Of a DNA stretch of 64,000 bases, positions 47,932 to 57,236 are shown one piece after another; positions within the stretch are counted from its first letter, which is position 1; each line of letters begins with the position of its first letter. This DNA is from Bin75 sp965223955. GTDB taxonomy: Bacteria; Nitrospirota; Nitrospiria; Nitrospirales; UBA8639. The position numbers and the translations under genes are program-made. Location of the stretch: assembly GCA_965223955.1 (NCBI GenBank), contig OZ245029.1, positions 1,240,001 through 1,304,000 on the forward strand, written 5' to 3'. Under the pieces are notes generated by a model. The model was not told where the DNA came from, ran no database searches, and saw nothing but the letters and a program-made list of their open reading frames with translations.

Positions 47932-50900
47932 ATGTCTCAACCTCCATTGCCGGAAATTATCAAGCGTACTGACTTTTCGAAAATTCAGTCGACGATTGAC
48001 ATTCCGGACCTCGTCGAAGTTCAGAAACGCTCGTACGAGGGGTTTTTGCAAAAGGATACCGAACCTGAGCGTCGTGCGGAAAAAGGGCTGCAAGCCGCGC
48101 TCATGAGTGTCTTTCCCATTGCAGACTTTAATAGTTCGGCCATTCTTGAATTTTCCAATTATGCGCTGGGCACGCCCAAGTACGATATGCGCGAGTGTCT
48201 GGAACAGGGCATGACCTTTGCCGCCCCTTTAAAACTGCGTATCCGCCTGGTGGTGTTTGATCCGCAGGAAAAGGGGGTGAAGAACAGCAAGGTGCTCGAC
48301 GTTCGAGAGCAGGAAGTGTACGTGGGTGAGCTGCCTCTGATGACGGACCGGGGCACCTTTATCATTAACGGCACGGAGCGGGTCGTGGTGAGCCAGTTGC
48401 ATCGCTCTCCCGGTGCCTCGTTCAGTCATGATAAAGGGCGGACACATTCCAGCGGCAAGGTGTTGTTTTCCGCGCGCATCATTCCGTATCGAGGGTCCTG
48501 GTTGGATTTTGAGTTTGACGCTCGGGATATTTTGTACGTCCGCATCGATCGTCGACGCAAAATGCCCGCCACGATCCTGTTGAAGGCGTTTGGTTTGTCA
48601 ACGGACGACGTGCTGAAGATGTATTACCCCATTGAAGAGATTCGGGTTTCAGATGGAAAACTGATGCGAAAGTTGGATCCCGAACTGCATACGGGATTAC
48701 GTTCGTCGGTCGAAATATCCGAAAAAGGCGCCAAGGACCCGATCGTTCGAGAAGGCACGCGGCTCACCAAATCGTTAATGGCGAAAGTGCGTGCTGCCGG
48801 GGTGAAGGAGACCCCGGTGAAGCCGGAAGAATTGGTTGGGCGAGCGGTGTTGACGGAGATCCTGGACTCGGGAAAAGGAGAGGTGCTGGTTGAAAAAAAT
48901 CAACGGTTGACCTTGCCCATGCTTGAACGGCTTCTTGAATTGAAGCCCTCGAGTTTCAAAGTGATTTATCTGGACAACGTGACGGCGACGCCGATCATTT
49001 TGGATACCTTGGATGCCGAACGGACGACGTCTCAAAAAGAAGCCTGGGTGGAAATTTATAAACGACTTCGGCCGGGAGAAATGCCTTCCGTGGATTCGGC
49101 CAAGCTCTTGTTTGAGAACCTGTTTGTCAACTCGAAGCGGTACGATCTGTCTCCGGTCGGACGGTTGAAGATGAATAACCGCTTTTCGTTGGACCTTTCC
49201 CTCTCCCAGCGGGTGCTCACCGCGCAGGACGTGGTGGAAGTGGTCCGCTGCCTCGTCGAATTGAAAATGGGCAAAGGCGACGTGGATGATATTGATCATT
49301 TGGGGAATCGTCGGGTTCGGACGGTTGGAGAATTGCTCGAGAATCAGATTCGTTTGGGGTTGGCCCGAATGGAGCGCAGCATTAAAGAGCGGATGAACCT
49401 GCTCGATATGGAAACGGTGCTGCCGCACGACTTGATTAACGCCAAACCCATTGTGGCCGCCATTAAAGAATTTTTTGCCGGCAGTCAGTTGTCCCAGTTT
49501 ATGGATCAAACGAACCCTTTGGCTGAAATCACCCATAAACGGCGATTGTCCGCATTAGGGCCGGGCGGGCTGACTCGTGAGCGCGCGGGCTTTGAGGTCC
49601 GCGACGTCCACCCCTCTCACTATAGTCGTATTTGTCCCATCGAAACTCCTGAAGGGCCGAACATCGGGCTCATCACCTCGTTGGCCACCTACGCGCGCAT
49701 TAACGAATTCGGCTTCATTGAAGCCCCGTTTCGAAAAGTGCAAAAGGGACGCGTCCTGCAGGACGTCGAATTTCTTTCTCCTTTGGAAGGCGAGCATTTC
49801 ATCATTGCTCAAGCCAATTCCCAAGTGGATTCAGCCGGTCGTTTGTCATCCGATTCGGTGACGGCGCGGTCCGAGGGGGAGTTTATTGCCACGACGCCGG
49901 ATCGAGTCGATTACGTGGACGTGTCCCCGAAGCAAGTGGTCAGCGTCGCTACCGCGTTGATTCCCTTTCTCGAGCATGACGACGCAAACCGTGCGTTAAT
50001 GGGATCGAATATGCAGCGTCAGGCCGTGCCGCTCGTGCAGAGTGAGGCGCCGCTGGTCGGAACCGGCATGGAAGCCGTAGTGGCCCGCGACTCCGGGTAC
50101 GTTGAACAGGCCAGGCGGGATGGGGTCGTGGAAAGCGTGGATGCCCGGCGCATTGTCGTACGAACTGAAGGCGGCAAGGCGGACGAGGGAAAGAAGAAGA
50201 CCGGACGCTTTTGGGATACGTATGACTTGGTGAAGTTTCAACGAACCAATCAGAATACGTGCGTGACGCAGACCCCCATCGTGAAAGTCGGGCAACCGGT
50301 GAAGAAAGGGCAGGTATTGGCGGATGGACCGGCCATCGATCGGGGAGAGTTGGCGTTAGGCAAGAATATCCTGGTCGGCTTTATGCCTTGGGGCGGATAC
50401 AACTTCGAGGACGCGATTTTGTTGAGCGAGCGACTGGTTCGCGAAGATACGTTTACGTCCATCCACATCGAAGAGTTTGAGGTGGAAGCCCGTGATACCA
50501 AATTGGGGAAGGAAGAGATTACCCGCGACATTCCCAATTTGGGTGAAGAGGCCCTGCGAAACCTTGATGAAAGCGGGATCGTTCGAATCGGGGCCGAGGT
50601 CAAGGCCGGAGACATCCTGGTTGGAAAAGTGACTCCCAAGGGTGAAACGCAGTTGACTCCGGAAGAAAAGTTGCTTCGGGCGATTTTTGGAGAAAAAGCG
50701 GGGGACGTGAAGGATACGTCCCTTCAAGTTCCTCCGGGAATTGAGGGGATCGTGGTGGACGTCAAGATTTTTTCCAGAAAAGGCATTGATAAGGATGAGC
50801 GTTCGAAGAACATTGAATCCCAGGATCGCGTGAAAATCGAACGGAACTATCAGGATGAACTCCACATCATCGAGGATGAACGGAACAAAAAATTTCGGAG

Positions 50901-51903
50901 ACTGCTGCTTGGGCAGGTGGTGGGCCGTGACTTGATGGATCCCGAAAGCGGCGAAGTCATATTGAAGAAAAAGGGAAAAATCACGGTGGACGTCTTGCGG
51001 AAACTTCCCGATGACGACGTGCGGCGCGTGATTCTGGGTGACCCGGAAGAGCAACGCAAGCTCGAAGAGATTGAACGAGCGGCCAAGGATCACATCGAGA
51101 GCCTGCAAACCTTCTATGACGAAAAGGTCGGGCGACTTCGGCGTGGTGATGAGTTGCCTCCGGGCGTCATTAAGTTGGTGAAAGTCTATCTCGCCATTAA
51201 GCGGAAAGTTTCCGTTGGGGATAAGATGGCCGGGCGTCATGGAAACAAGGGTGTGGTCTCCCGGATTCTCCCCGAAGAAGACATGCCGTACTTGCCTGAC
51301 GGCACTCCGATCGAAGTGGTGCTGAATCCGCTTGGGGTTCCGTCACGGATGAACGTCGGACAGATTTTGGAAACACATTTGGGATGGGCCGCCAGGGCCT
51401 TGGGGATCTATGCCGCCAGTCCCGTGTTTGACGGAGCGACGGAGGTGGAGATTAAAGAATTATTAAAGAAGGCGGGTCTGCCGGAAAACGGTCAATCGGT
51501 GGTGTATGACGGTCGCACCGGCGAACCGTTTAAGAGTCCGGTGACGGTGGGTTACGTCTATATGATGAAGTTGCACCACTTGGTGGACGATAAGATCCAT
51601 GCCCGATCCATTGGCCCGTATTCGTTGGTGACGCAACAACCACTGGGCGGAAAGGCTCAGTTCGGGGGGCAGCGTTTGGGCGAAATGGAAGTCTGGGCCC
51701 TCCAGGCTTATGGGGCGGCCTCCACGCTTCAAGAATTTTTAACCGTGAAGTCCGATGACGTTCCGGGACGGTCGAGAATGTACGAAGCGATTGTCAAGGG
51801 AGAAAACTTCCTGGAGCCAGGCTTGCCGGAGTCGTTTAACGTGTTAGTGAAAGAATTGCAAAGCCTGGGGTTGGACGTTGAGTTGATGAAGTCCGCCGAA
51901 TAA
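47932..51903 (+). CDS. rpoB: RNA polymerase subunit beta
   Basis: 1323 residues from ATG 47932, chosen because AGAAGGAG lies eight bases upstream; an ATG six codons earlier lacks a site. It contains the rifampicin-region motif SQLSQFMDQTNPLAEITHKR and GPGGLTRERAGFEVRDVHPS, RICPIETPEGPNIGLI, GYNFEDAI and the C-terminal KMAGRHGNKGV and GGKAQFGGQRLGEMEVWAL. The rifampicin region is of the sensitive type as far as visible. Separated from rplL by 69 bp containing a small inverted repeat (TCCCGGTACGGGA). Confidence 0.97.
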   Translation: MSQPPLPEIIKRTDFSKIQSTIDIPDLVEVQKRSYEGFLQKDTEPERRAEKGLQAALMSVFPIADFNSSAILEFSNYALGTPKYDMRECLEQGMTFAAPLKLRIRLVVFDPQEKGVKNSKVLDVREQEVYVGELPLMTDRGTFIINGTERVVVSQLHRSPGASFSHDKGRTHSSGKVLFSARIIPYRGSWLDFEFDARDILYVRIDRRRKMPATILLKAFGLSTDDVLKMYYPIEEIRVSDGKLMRKLDPELHTGLRSSVEISEKGAKDPIVREGTRLTKSLMAKVRAAGVKETPVKPEELVGRAVLTEILDSGKGEVLVEKNQRLTLPMLERLLELKPSSFKVIYLDNVTATPIILDTLDAERTTSQKEAWVEIYKRLRPGEMPSVDSAKLLFENLFVNSKRYDLSPVGRLKMNNRFSLDLSLSQRVLTAQDVVEVVRCLVELKMGKGDVDDIDHLGNRRVRTVGELLENQIRLGLARMERSIKERMNLLDMETVLPHDLINAKPIVAAIKEFFAGSQLSQFMDQTNPLAEITHKRRLSALGPGGLTRERAGFEVRDVHPSHYSRICPIETPEGPNIGLITSLATYARINEFGFIEAPFRKVQKGRVLQDVEFLSPLEGEHFIIAQANSQVDSAGRLSSDSVTARSEGEFIATTPDRVDYVDVSPKQVVSVATALIPFLEHDDANRALMGSNMQRQAVPLVQSEAPLVGTGMEAVVARDSGYVEQARRDGVVESVDARRIVVRTEGGKADEGKKKTGRFWDTYDLVKFQRTNQNTCVTQTPIVKVGQPVKKGQVLADGPAIDRGELALGKNILVGFMPWGGYNFEDAILLSERLVREDTFTSIHIEEFEVEARDTKLGKEEITRDIPNLGEEALRNLDESGIVRIGAEVKAGDILVGKVTPKGETQLTPEEKLLRAIFGEKAGDVKDTSLQVPPGIEGIVVDVKIFSRKGIDKDERSKNIESQDRVKIERNYQDELHIIEDERNKKFRRLLLGQVVGRDLMDPESGEVILKKKGKITVDVLRKLPDDDVRRVILGDPEEQRKLEEIERAAKDHIESLQTFYDEKVGRLRRGDELPPGVIKLVKVYLAIKRKVSVGDKMAGRHGNKGVVSRILPEEDMPYLPDGTPIEVVLNPLGVPSRMNVGQILETHLGWAARALGIYAASPVFDGATEVEIKELLKKAGLPENGQSVVYDGRTGEPFKSPVTVGYVYMMKLHHLVDDKIHARSIGPYSLVTQQPLGGKAQFGGQRLGEMEVWALQAYGAASTLQEFLTVKSDDVPGRSRMYEAIVKGENFLEPGLPESFNVLVKELQSLGLDVELMKSAE

Positions 51904-51962
51904 CCCGGTCATTGCCACCTCTCTGCGAAGGTTTTCCAGTTTCCTAAAAGGAGGGTAGAGCC

Positions 51963-54900
51963 TTGGAAAGTGTCTATGCCTTGTTTGAAAGGCCACGCGA
52001 TGCCATGTCCTTCGACGCCATGTGCATTCGGATCGCGTCGCCGGAGAAAATTCGTTCGTGGTCGTATGGTGAGGTCAAAAAACCGGAAACCATCAATTAT
52101 CGGTCGTTTAAGCCGGAAAAAGATGGCTTGTTTTGTGCGAAGATTTTTGGGCCGACCAAAGATTGGGAGTGTAATTGCGGAAAATATAAACGAATGAAGC
52201 ATCGCGGTATCGTCTGCGACAAATGCGGAGTCGAAGTCATTCAGTCGAAGGTGCGGCGCGAGCGTATGGGGCATATCGAGTTGGCCGCCCCCGTTGCCCA
52301 TATCTGGTTTTTAAAAGGGGTGCCGAGCCGGATCGGAATCCTGCTGGACATGAGCCTCAAGCAATTGGAAAAAATTCTCTATTTTGAGGCGTACGTTGTT
52401 CTTGATCCCCTGGAGACCCCGCTGAAGGAAAAAGAGTTGCTCACGGAAGAGAAATACCGTGAATGTGTGGACCAGTACGGACCACAGGCCTTTCACGTCG
52501 GCATCGGGGCGGAAGCGATTCGTGAATTGCTGAGACAGGTCGATATCGAAGCCCTGTGGGGCGAGCGCCATGAAAAGGTGAAGACCCCGGCTTCTGCGGC
52601 CTTGACCAAGAAGATCACGAAACGCCTGAAAGTCATCGAGGCCTTTCATAAGTCTGGCAATAAACCGGAATGGATGATTCTGGACGTCATCCCGGTTCTT
52701 CCGCCTGAGCTGAGGCCGCTGGTGCCGTTGGACGGCGGGCGGTTTGCCACGTCGGATTTGAATGACCTCTATCGACGGGTGATCAATCGCAATAACCGGT
52801 TGAAACGGTTGGTGGAGTTGAAGGCGCCCGGCGTGATTATTCGCAATGAAAAGAGAATGTTGCAGGAAGCCGTGGACGCGCTTTTTGATAACGGGCGACG
52901 CGGTCGGACGATTCGCGGGGCCAACAAACGACCCTTGAAGTCCCTCAGCGACATGCTCAAGGGCAAGCAGGGCCGGTTTCGTCAGAATCTCCTGGGGAAA
53001 CGGGTTGACTACTCGGGACGCTCGGTGATTGTGGTTGGACCGGAACTGAAATTGAATCAATGCGGGTTGCCCAAGAAAATGGCGTTGGAATTATTTAAGC
53101 CGTTTATCTTCCACAAGTTGGAGGAGCGCGGAGCCGCGACGACCATTAAAAGTGCGAAACGCCTCGTGGAAAAGGAGCGTCCGGAAGTCTGGGACGTATT
53201 GGACGAAGTGATTCGCGAACACCCGGTGATCTTGAATCGCGCGCCGACGCTTCATCGTTTGGGCATGCAGGCGTTTGATCCCGTCCTGGTCGAAGGCAAA
53301 GCCATTCGGTTGCATCCGTTGGTGTGTGCGGCGTTTAACGCGGACTTCGACGGCGACCAGATGGCGGTGCACGTTCCGCTGTCGGTCGAGGCCCAGATCG
53401 AAGCTCGCGTCTTGATCATGTCCGTCAATAACGTGCTGTCGCCGGCGAATGGCCGCCCGCTCGCCATTCCCTCTCAGGATATGGTGTTGGGGTGTTATTG
53501 GTTAACTCAGGAACGACCGGGAGCGACGGGTGAAGGGAAGATCTTGTATTCACCCGAAGAAGTGCGGATTGCCTATGATGCCGGGCAGCTGGACGAACAG
53601 GCCAAGATCAAGGTGCGAATCGATGGAGCCTTGGTCGAAACGACCGTCGGGCGCGTGATTTTTGGGGAAATCCTTCCTGCCTCCATAGGGCTTTCACACG
53701 TCAATCAGGTCATGACCAAGAAAGAAATGACGAAGCTGATCGATGCGGTCTATCGTGAGGTCGGGCTGCACGAAACGGTCAAGATGCTCGATAAGTTGAA
53801 GGACCTTGGCTTTTACTATGCGACCAAGGCCGGGGTCTCCCTGTGCATTGACAATATGCATATCCCGACCAAAAAGGAAGTGCTGCTGGGTAAGGCGCGC
53901 AAGGACGTCGCCGAGGTCGCGCGGCAATATAACGAGGGGCTTATCACGAACGGTGAACGCTATAACAAGGTCATTGATATCTGGGCCCACGTGAGTGAAC
54001 AGGTCGCCAATGAGATGATGAAAGAAATTAAAGCCGGCGGTGGGCAAGGGCCGGAGGATACCTTGAACCCTATCTTCATGATGGCCGATTCCGGCGCACG
54101 GGGGAGTTCGCAGCAAATTCGGCAGTTGGGGGGTATGCGGGGGTTGATGGCGAAGCCGTCCGGCGAAATTATTGAAACCCCCATCACTGCCAACTTCCGG
54201 GAAGGGCTGACGGTCCTCCAATATTTTATCTCGACGCACGGGGCGAGAAAAGGCTTGGCGGACACGGCACTCAAAACCGCAAACTCCGGGTACCTGACGA
54301 GGCGACTGGTGGATATTTCTCAGGACGTCATCGTGAGTGAAGAAGATTGCAGGACGGCCGATGGGATCGACGTCTCCGCCCTGGTCGAAGGCGGAGAGGT
54401 GATTCAGCCGATTGAAGAACGGATTTTAGGCCGTATCGTGGCCGAAGATATCCTTGATCCTTTGACCGGTGAAGTGGTGGTACCGGGGAATGAAGAGTTG
54501 GATGAAACGCGCGTGAAGGCCGTGGTCGAAGCCGGCATCGGGCACGTCCGCATCCGGTCGGTGTTAACCTGTCAATCCCGGTGGGGCGTCTGCGTGAAGT
54601 GTTACGGTCGTGATCTGGCCAGAGGGAGGTTGGTTGAATTGGGTGAGCCCGTGGGGGTGATCGCCGCGCAGTCTATCGGCGAGCCTGGTACGCAGTTAAC
54701 CATGCGGACCTTCCACATTGGAGGGACGGCGAGTAAAGTCGTGGAACAGAGCGTGGTCGAGTCTCGACATGATGGGGTCTTGAGATACCTCAGTTTCGAT
54801 GCCAAGAAAAATGTCGATTTTCACAATCGGCACACGACGGTCCAGAATAAGCAGGGCGAATGGGTGGTCATGAATCGAAACGCGAAGATTGCGGTCTACG

Positions 54901-56132
54901 ATGACTCCGGTCGAGAGCGGGAAAAATACCCGGTGGTCTATGGTGCGAAAATCATCGTGAAAGACGGCGGTCGGGTGACGGTGGGGCAGAAACTGGTGGA
55001 ATGGGACCCGTATTCGTTAACCATTCTGACGGAAGTGGGTGGGAAAATTGCCTATGGCGATATCTCCGAAGGCGTCACCATGAAAGAAGAGGTCGACGAA
55101 ATCACCGGCCTGTCCCGTAAGGTGGTGATTGAGCAAGCCGGCACCAATCTTCGTCCACGAGTGTCGATTAAAGACGACGGAAATAAGACCGAAAAATTAC
55201 CCGGTTCTGGTGCGCCGGCCCGCTATCTCCTTCCCGTGGGTGCGCATATCTTCGTGGAAAAAGGAGCGATCGTGCATTCTGGAGACGTGTTGGCGAAAAT
55301 CCCTCGAGAAACCACGAAGACCAAAGACATTACGGGTGGATTGCCACGGGTGGCAGAATTGTTCGAGGCGAGAAAGCCCAAGGAGCAAGCGGTGATCAGT
55401 GAAATCGACGGCGAGATCTCCTTCGGCGGTTTCGTCAAGGGGATGCGAAAGATCGTCGTCGATAATAAGATGGGAGACATTAAGGAATACTTTATTCCTC
55501 GAGGAAAGCACGTTAACGTGCATGAAGGGGACTGGGTTCGTGCCGGTGAACCGCTCATGGATGGCTCGGCGAATCCCCATGATATTCTAAACGTGTTGGG
55601 CCCTCGAGAGTTGCAGCGATACTTGGTGAATCAGGTACAAGAAGTGTATCGATTGCAGGGGGTATCGATTAATGACAAGCATATTGAAATTATTGCGAGG
55701 CAGATGCTGAAGAAGGTCCGCATCGAAGATCCCGGAGATACGAACTTTTTGCCGGGTGCCCAAGTCGGAAAATTTGCTTTCACCGATGAAAACCAACGGG
55801 TCCTCGCCGAAGGAGGGAAGCCGGCTATCGGAAAACCGGTGTTGCTGGGTATTACCAAGGCATCACTGAATACGGACAGCTTCATTTCGGGGGCCTCCTT
55901 CCAGGAGACGACACGAGTGCTCACTGAAGCCGCCATCAATGGTCGGGTTGATGATTTGCGAGGGCTCAAGGAAAACGTCATTGTGGGGCGCCTGATCCCG
56001 GCTGGAACGGGATTCTCGCACTACCGCGAAACCTTCGTGCCTGCTCCTGAGGAAAAGGCAATCGAGTCCGGGGCTGCTGATGATGGATTGGCGATTCCTC
56101 AAGGGGAAGAGTTGCAGATGCAATCCACGTAA
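51963..56132 (+). CDS. rpoC: RNA polymerase subunit beta prime
   Basis: 1389 residues from a TTG start preceded by AAAAGGAGGG. The N-terminal zinc site is CNCGKYKRMKHRGIVCDKCG, the catalytic NADFDGDQMAVH holds the three Asp that bind Mg, the bridge-helix region has GARGSSQQIRQLGGMRGLMA, and the second zinc site has CQSRWGVCVKCYGRDLA. Single-chain subunit of normal length. Co-transcribed with rpoB. Confidence 0.97.
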   Translation: MESVYALFERPRDAMSFDAMCIRIASPEKIRSWSYGEVKKPETINYRSFKPEKDGLFCAKIFGPTKDWECNCGKYKRMKHRGIVCDKCGVEVIQSKVRRERMGHIELAAPVAHIWFLKGVPSRIGILLDMSLKQLEKILYFEAYVVLDPLETPLKEKELLTEEKYRECVDQYGPQAFHVGIGAEAIRELLRQVDIEALWGERHEKVKTPASAALTKKITKRLKVIEAFHKSGNKPEWMILDVIPVLPPELRPLVPLDGGRFATSDLNDLYRRVINRNNRLKRLVELKAPGVIIRNEKRMLQEAVDALFDNGRRGRTIRGANKRPLKSLSDMLKGKQGRFRQNLLGKRVDYSGRSVIVVGPELKLNQCGLPKKMALELFKPFIFHKLEERGAATTIKSAKRLVEKERPEVWDVLDEVIREHPVILNRAPTLHRLGMQAFDPVLVEGKAIRLHPLVCAAFNADFDGDQMAVHVPLSVEAQIEARVLIMSVNNVLSPANGRPLAIPSQDMVLGCYWLTQERPGATGEGKILYSPEEVRIAYDAGQLDEQAKIKVRIDGALVETTVGRVIFGEILPASIGLSHVNQVMTKKEMTKLIDAVYREVGLHETVKMLDKLKDLGFYYATKAGVSLCIDNMHIPTKKEVLLGKARKDVAEVARQYNEGLITNGERYNKVIDIWAHVSEQVANEMMKEIKAGGGQGPEDTLNPIFMMADSGARGSSQQIRQLGGMRGLMAKPSGEIIETPITANFREGLTVLQYFISTHGARKGLADTALKTANSGYLTRRLVDISQDVIVSEEDCRTADGIDVSALVEGGEVIQPIEERILGRIVAEDILDPLTGEVVVPGNEELDETRVKAVVEAGIGHVRIRSVLTCQSRWGVCVKCYGRDLARGRLVELGEPVGVIAAQSIGEPGTQLTMRTFHIGGTASKVVEQSVVESRHDGVLRYLSFDAKKNVDFHNRHTTVQNKQGEWVVMNRNAKIAVYDDSGREREKYPVVYGAKIIVKDGGRVTVGQKLVEWDPYSLTILTEVGGKIAYGDISEGVTMKEEVDEITGLSRKVVIEQAGTNLRPRVSIKDDGNKTEKLPGSGAPARYLLPVGAHIFVEKGAIVHSGDVLAKIPRETTKTKDITGGLPRVAELFEARKPKEQAVISEIDGEISFGGFVKGMRKIVVDNKMGDIKEYFIPRGKHVNVHEGDWVRAGEPLMDGSANPHDILNVLGPRELQRYLVNQVQEVYRLQGVSINDKHIEIIARQMLKKVRIEDPGDTNFLPGAQVGKFAFTDENQRVLAEGGKPAIGKPVLLGITKASLNTDSFISGASFQETTRVLTEAAINGRVDDLRGLKENVIVGRLIPAGTGFSHYRETFVPAPEEKAIESGAADDGLAIPQGEELQMQST

Positions 56133-56149
56133 TGTACGAGCGTTTTATC

Positions 56150-56178
56150 TTGACACGTCGTATTAGTCCCACTACAAT
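56150..56178 (+). promoter_or_regulatory. Strong sigma-70 promoter of the str operon
   Basis: A perfect TTGACA at 56150-56155 and TACAAT at 56173-56178 are separated by 17 bp, right after the rpoC stop and 57 bp before rpsL. It should drive rpsL-rpsG-fusA-tuf and possibly the S10 genes that follow without a gap. Confidence 0.8.
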
Positions 56179-56234
56179 TGAAAGGTTGTCCCAGAGAGTC
56201 AAGTTCATGGTGTCTTTGAAGGAAAAAGAGTGAT

Positions 56235-56606
56235 ATGCCAACGGTAAATCAGCTTGTCAGAAAAGGTCGCAAGGCCCCAAAGGCGAAGAGTAAAAGCCCG
56301 GCCCTTAATCAATGCCCGCAACGGCGGGGGGTCTGTCTGCGCGTCTATACCACAACTCCGAAAAAGCCGAATTCCGCGTTGCGGAAAGTGGCTCGTGTGC
56401 GTTTGACCACTGGCGTTGAGGTGACGACCTATATCCCGGGCATGGGGCATAACTTGCAGGAGCATTCCATTGTGCTCGTGCGTGGCGGTCGGGTAAAGGA
56501 CTTGCCCGGCGTGCGTTATCATTTGGTCCGGGGTGCACTCGATGCGGTCGGAGTGGCCAACCGAAAACAGAGTCGTTCCAAGTACGGAGCGAAACGACCG
56601 AAATAG
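56235..56606 (+). CDS. rpsL: 30S ribosomal protein S12
   Basis: A 123-residue decoding-centre protein. MPTVNQLVRKGR, CLRVYTTTPKKPNSALRKVA (wild-type Lys at the streptomycin position) and PGMGHNLQEHSIVLVRGGRV. Start of the str operon, with a clear promoter upstream. Confidence 0.97.
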   Translation: MPTVNQLVRKGRKAPKAKSKSPALNQCPQRRGVCLRVYTTTPKKPNSALRKVARVRLTTGVEVTTYIPGMGHNLQEHSIVLVRGGRVKDLPGVRYHLVRGALDAVGVANRKQSRSKYGAKRPK

Positions 56607-56646
56607 CAAAGACCGCGTCTTTGCCTGGAGAAGGTGTTTTCACGAT

Positions 56647-57117
56647 ATGTCTCGTAGTCGAAGTGCCGTCATAAGAACTCCCTTGGCTGATGCCAAATAT
56701 CGAGATCACCTTGTGGCGAAGTTCATCAATATTCTGATGGCGAAAGGGAAAAAGAGTACAGCTCAGAATGTGTGTTATGGGGCGTTCGATGTTATTCAGC
56801 ATAAGACGGGCAGTGATCCTTTGAAGGTCTTTCATTCTGCGCTGGGCAACGTCAAGCCAATGGTGGAAGTGAAATCGAGACGGGTGGGCGGTGCGTCGTA
56901 CCAAGTCCCCGTCGAAATCCGACCTGTCAGGCAAGTTGCCCTGGCCTTTCGATGGCTTAAGCGTAGTGCCCAGTCTCGAACGGGAAAGAGTATGCAGGAC
57001 AAGCTTGCCTCCGAGTTGCTTGATGCTGCCAATAATACAGGGGTTGCGGTCAAGAAACGAGATGAGACGCATAGAATGGCCGAGGCTAATCGTGCGTTTG
57101 CCCATTATCGTTGGTAG
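56647..57117 (+). CDS. rpsG: 30S ribosomal protein S7
   Basis: A 156-residue 16S rRNA 3'-domain organiser and possible operon repressor. It begins MSRSRSAVIRTPLADAKY and has KVFHSALGNVKPMVEVKSRR and GGASYQVPVEIRPVRQVALA. The frame is open further upstream inside rpsL, but ATG 56647 with GGAGAAGG upstream gives the family N-terminus. Confidence 0.96.
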   Translation: MSRSRSAVIRTPLADAKYRDHLVAKFINILMAKGKKSTAQNVCYGAFDVIQHKTGSDPLKVFHSALGNVKPMVEVKSRRVGGASYQVPVEIRPVRQVALAFRWLKRSAQSRTGKSMQDKLASELLDAANNTGVAVKKRDETHRMAEANRAFAHYRW

Positions 57118-57236
57118 CGCTTTTTTGTTGCTGTAGTCGAACCACCCTCCACGCGTGAGTCTTCTTTTTTTCTCAATCCATGTTCGGGTTGGGCGTTTGG
57201 GAGTGTTGCTGCCGTCTGGTTGTGTAGGGAGAAATT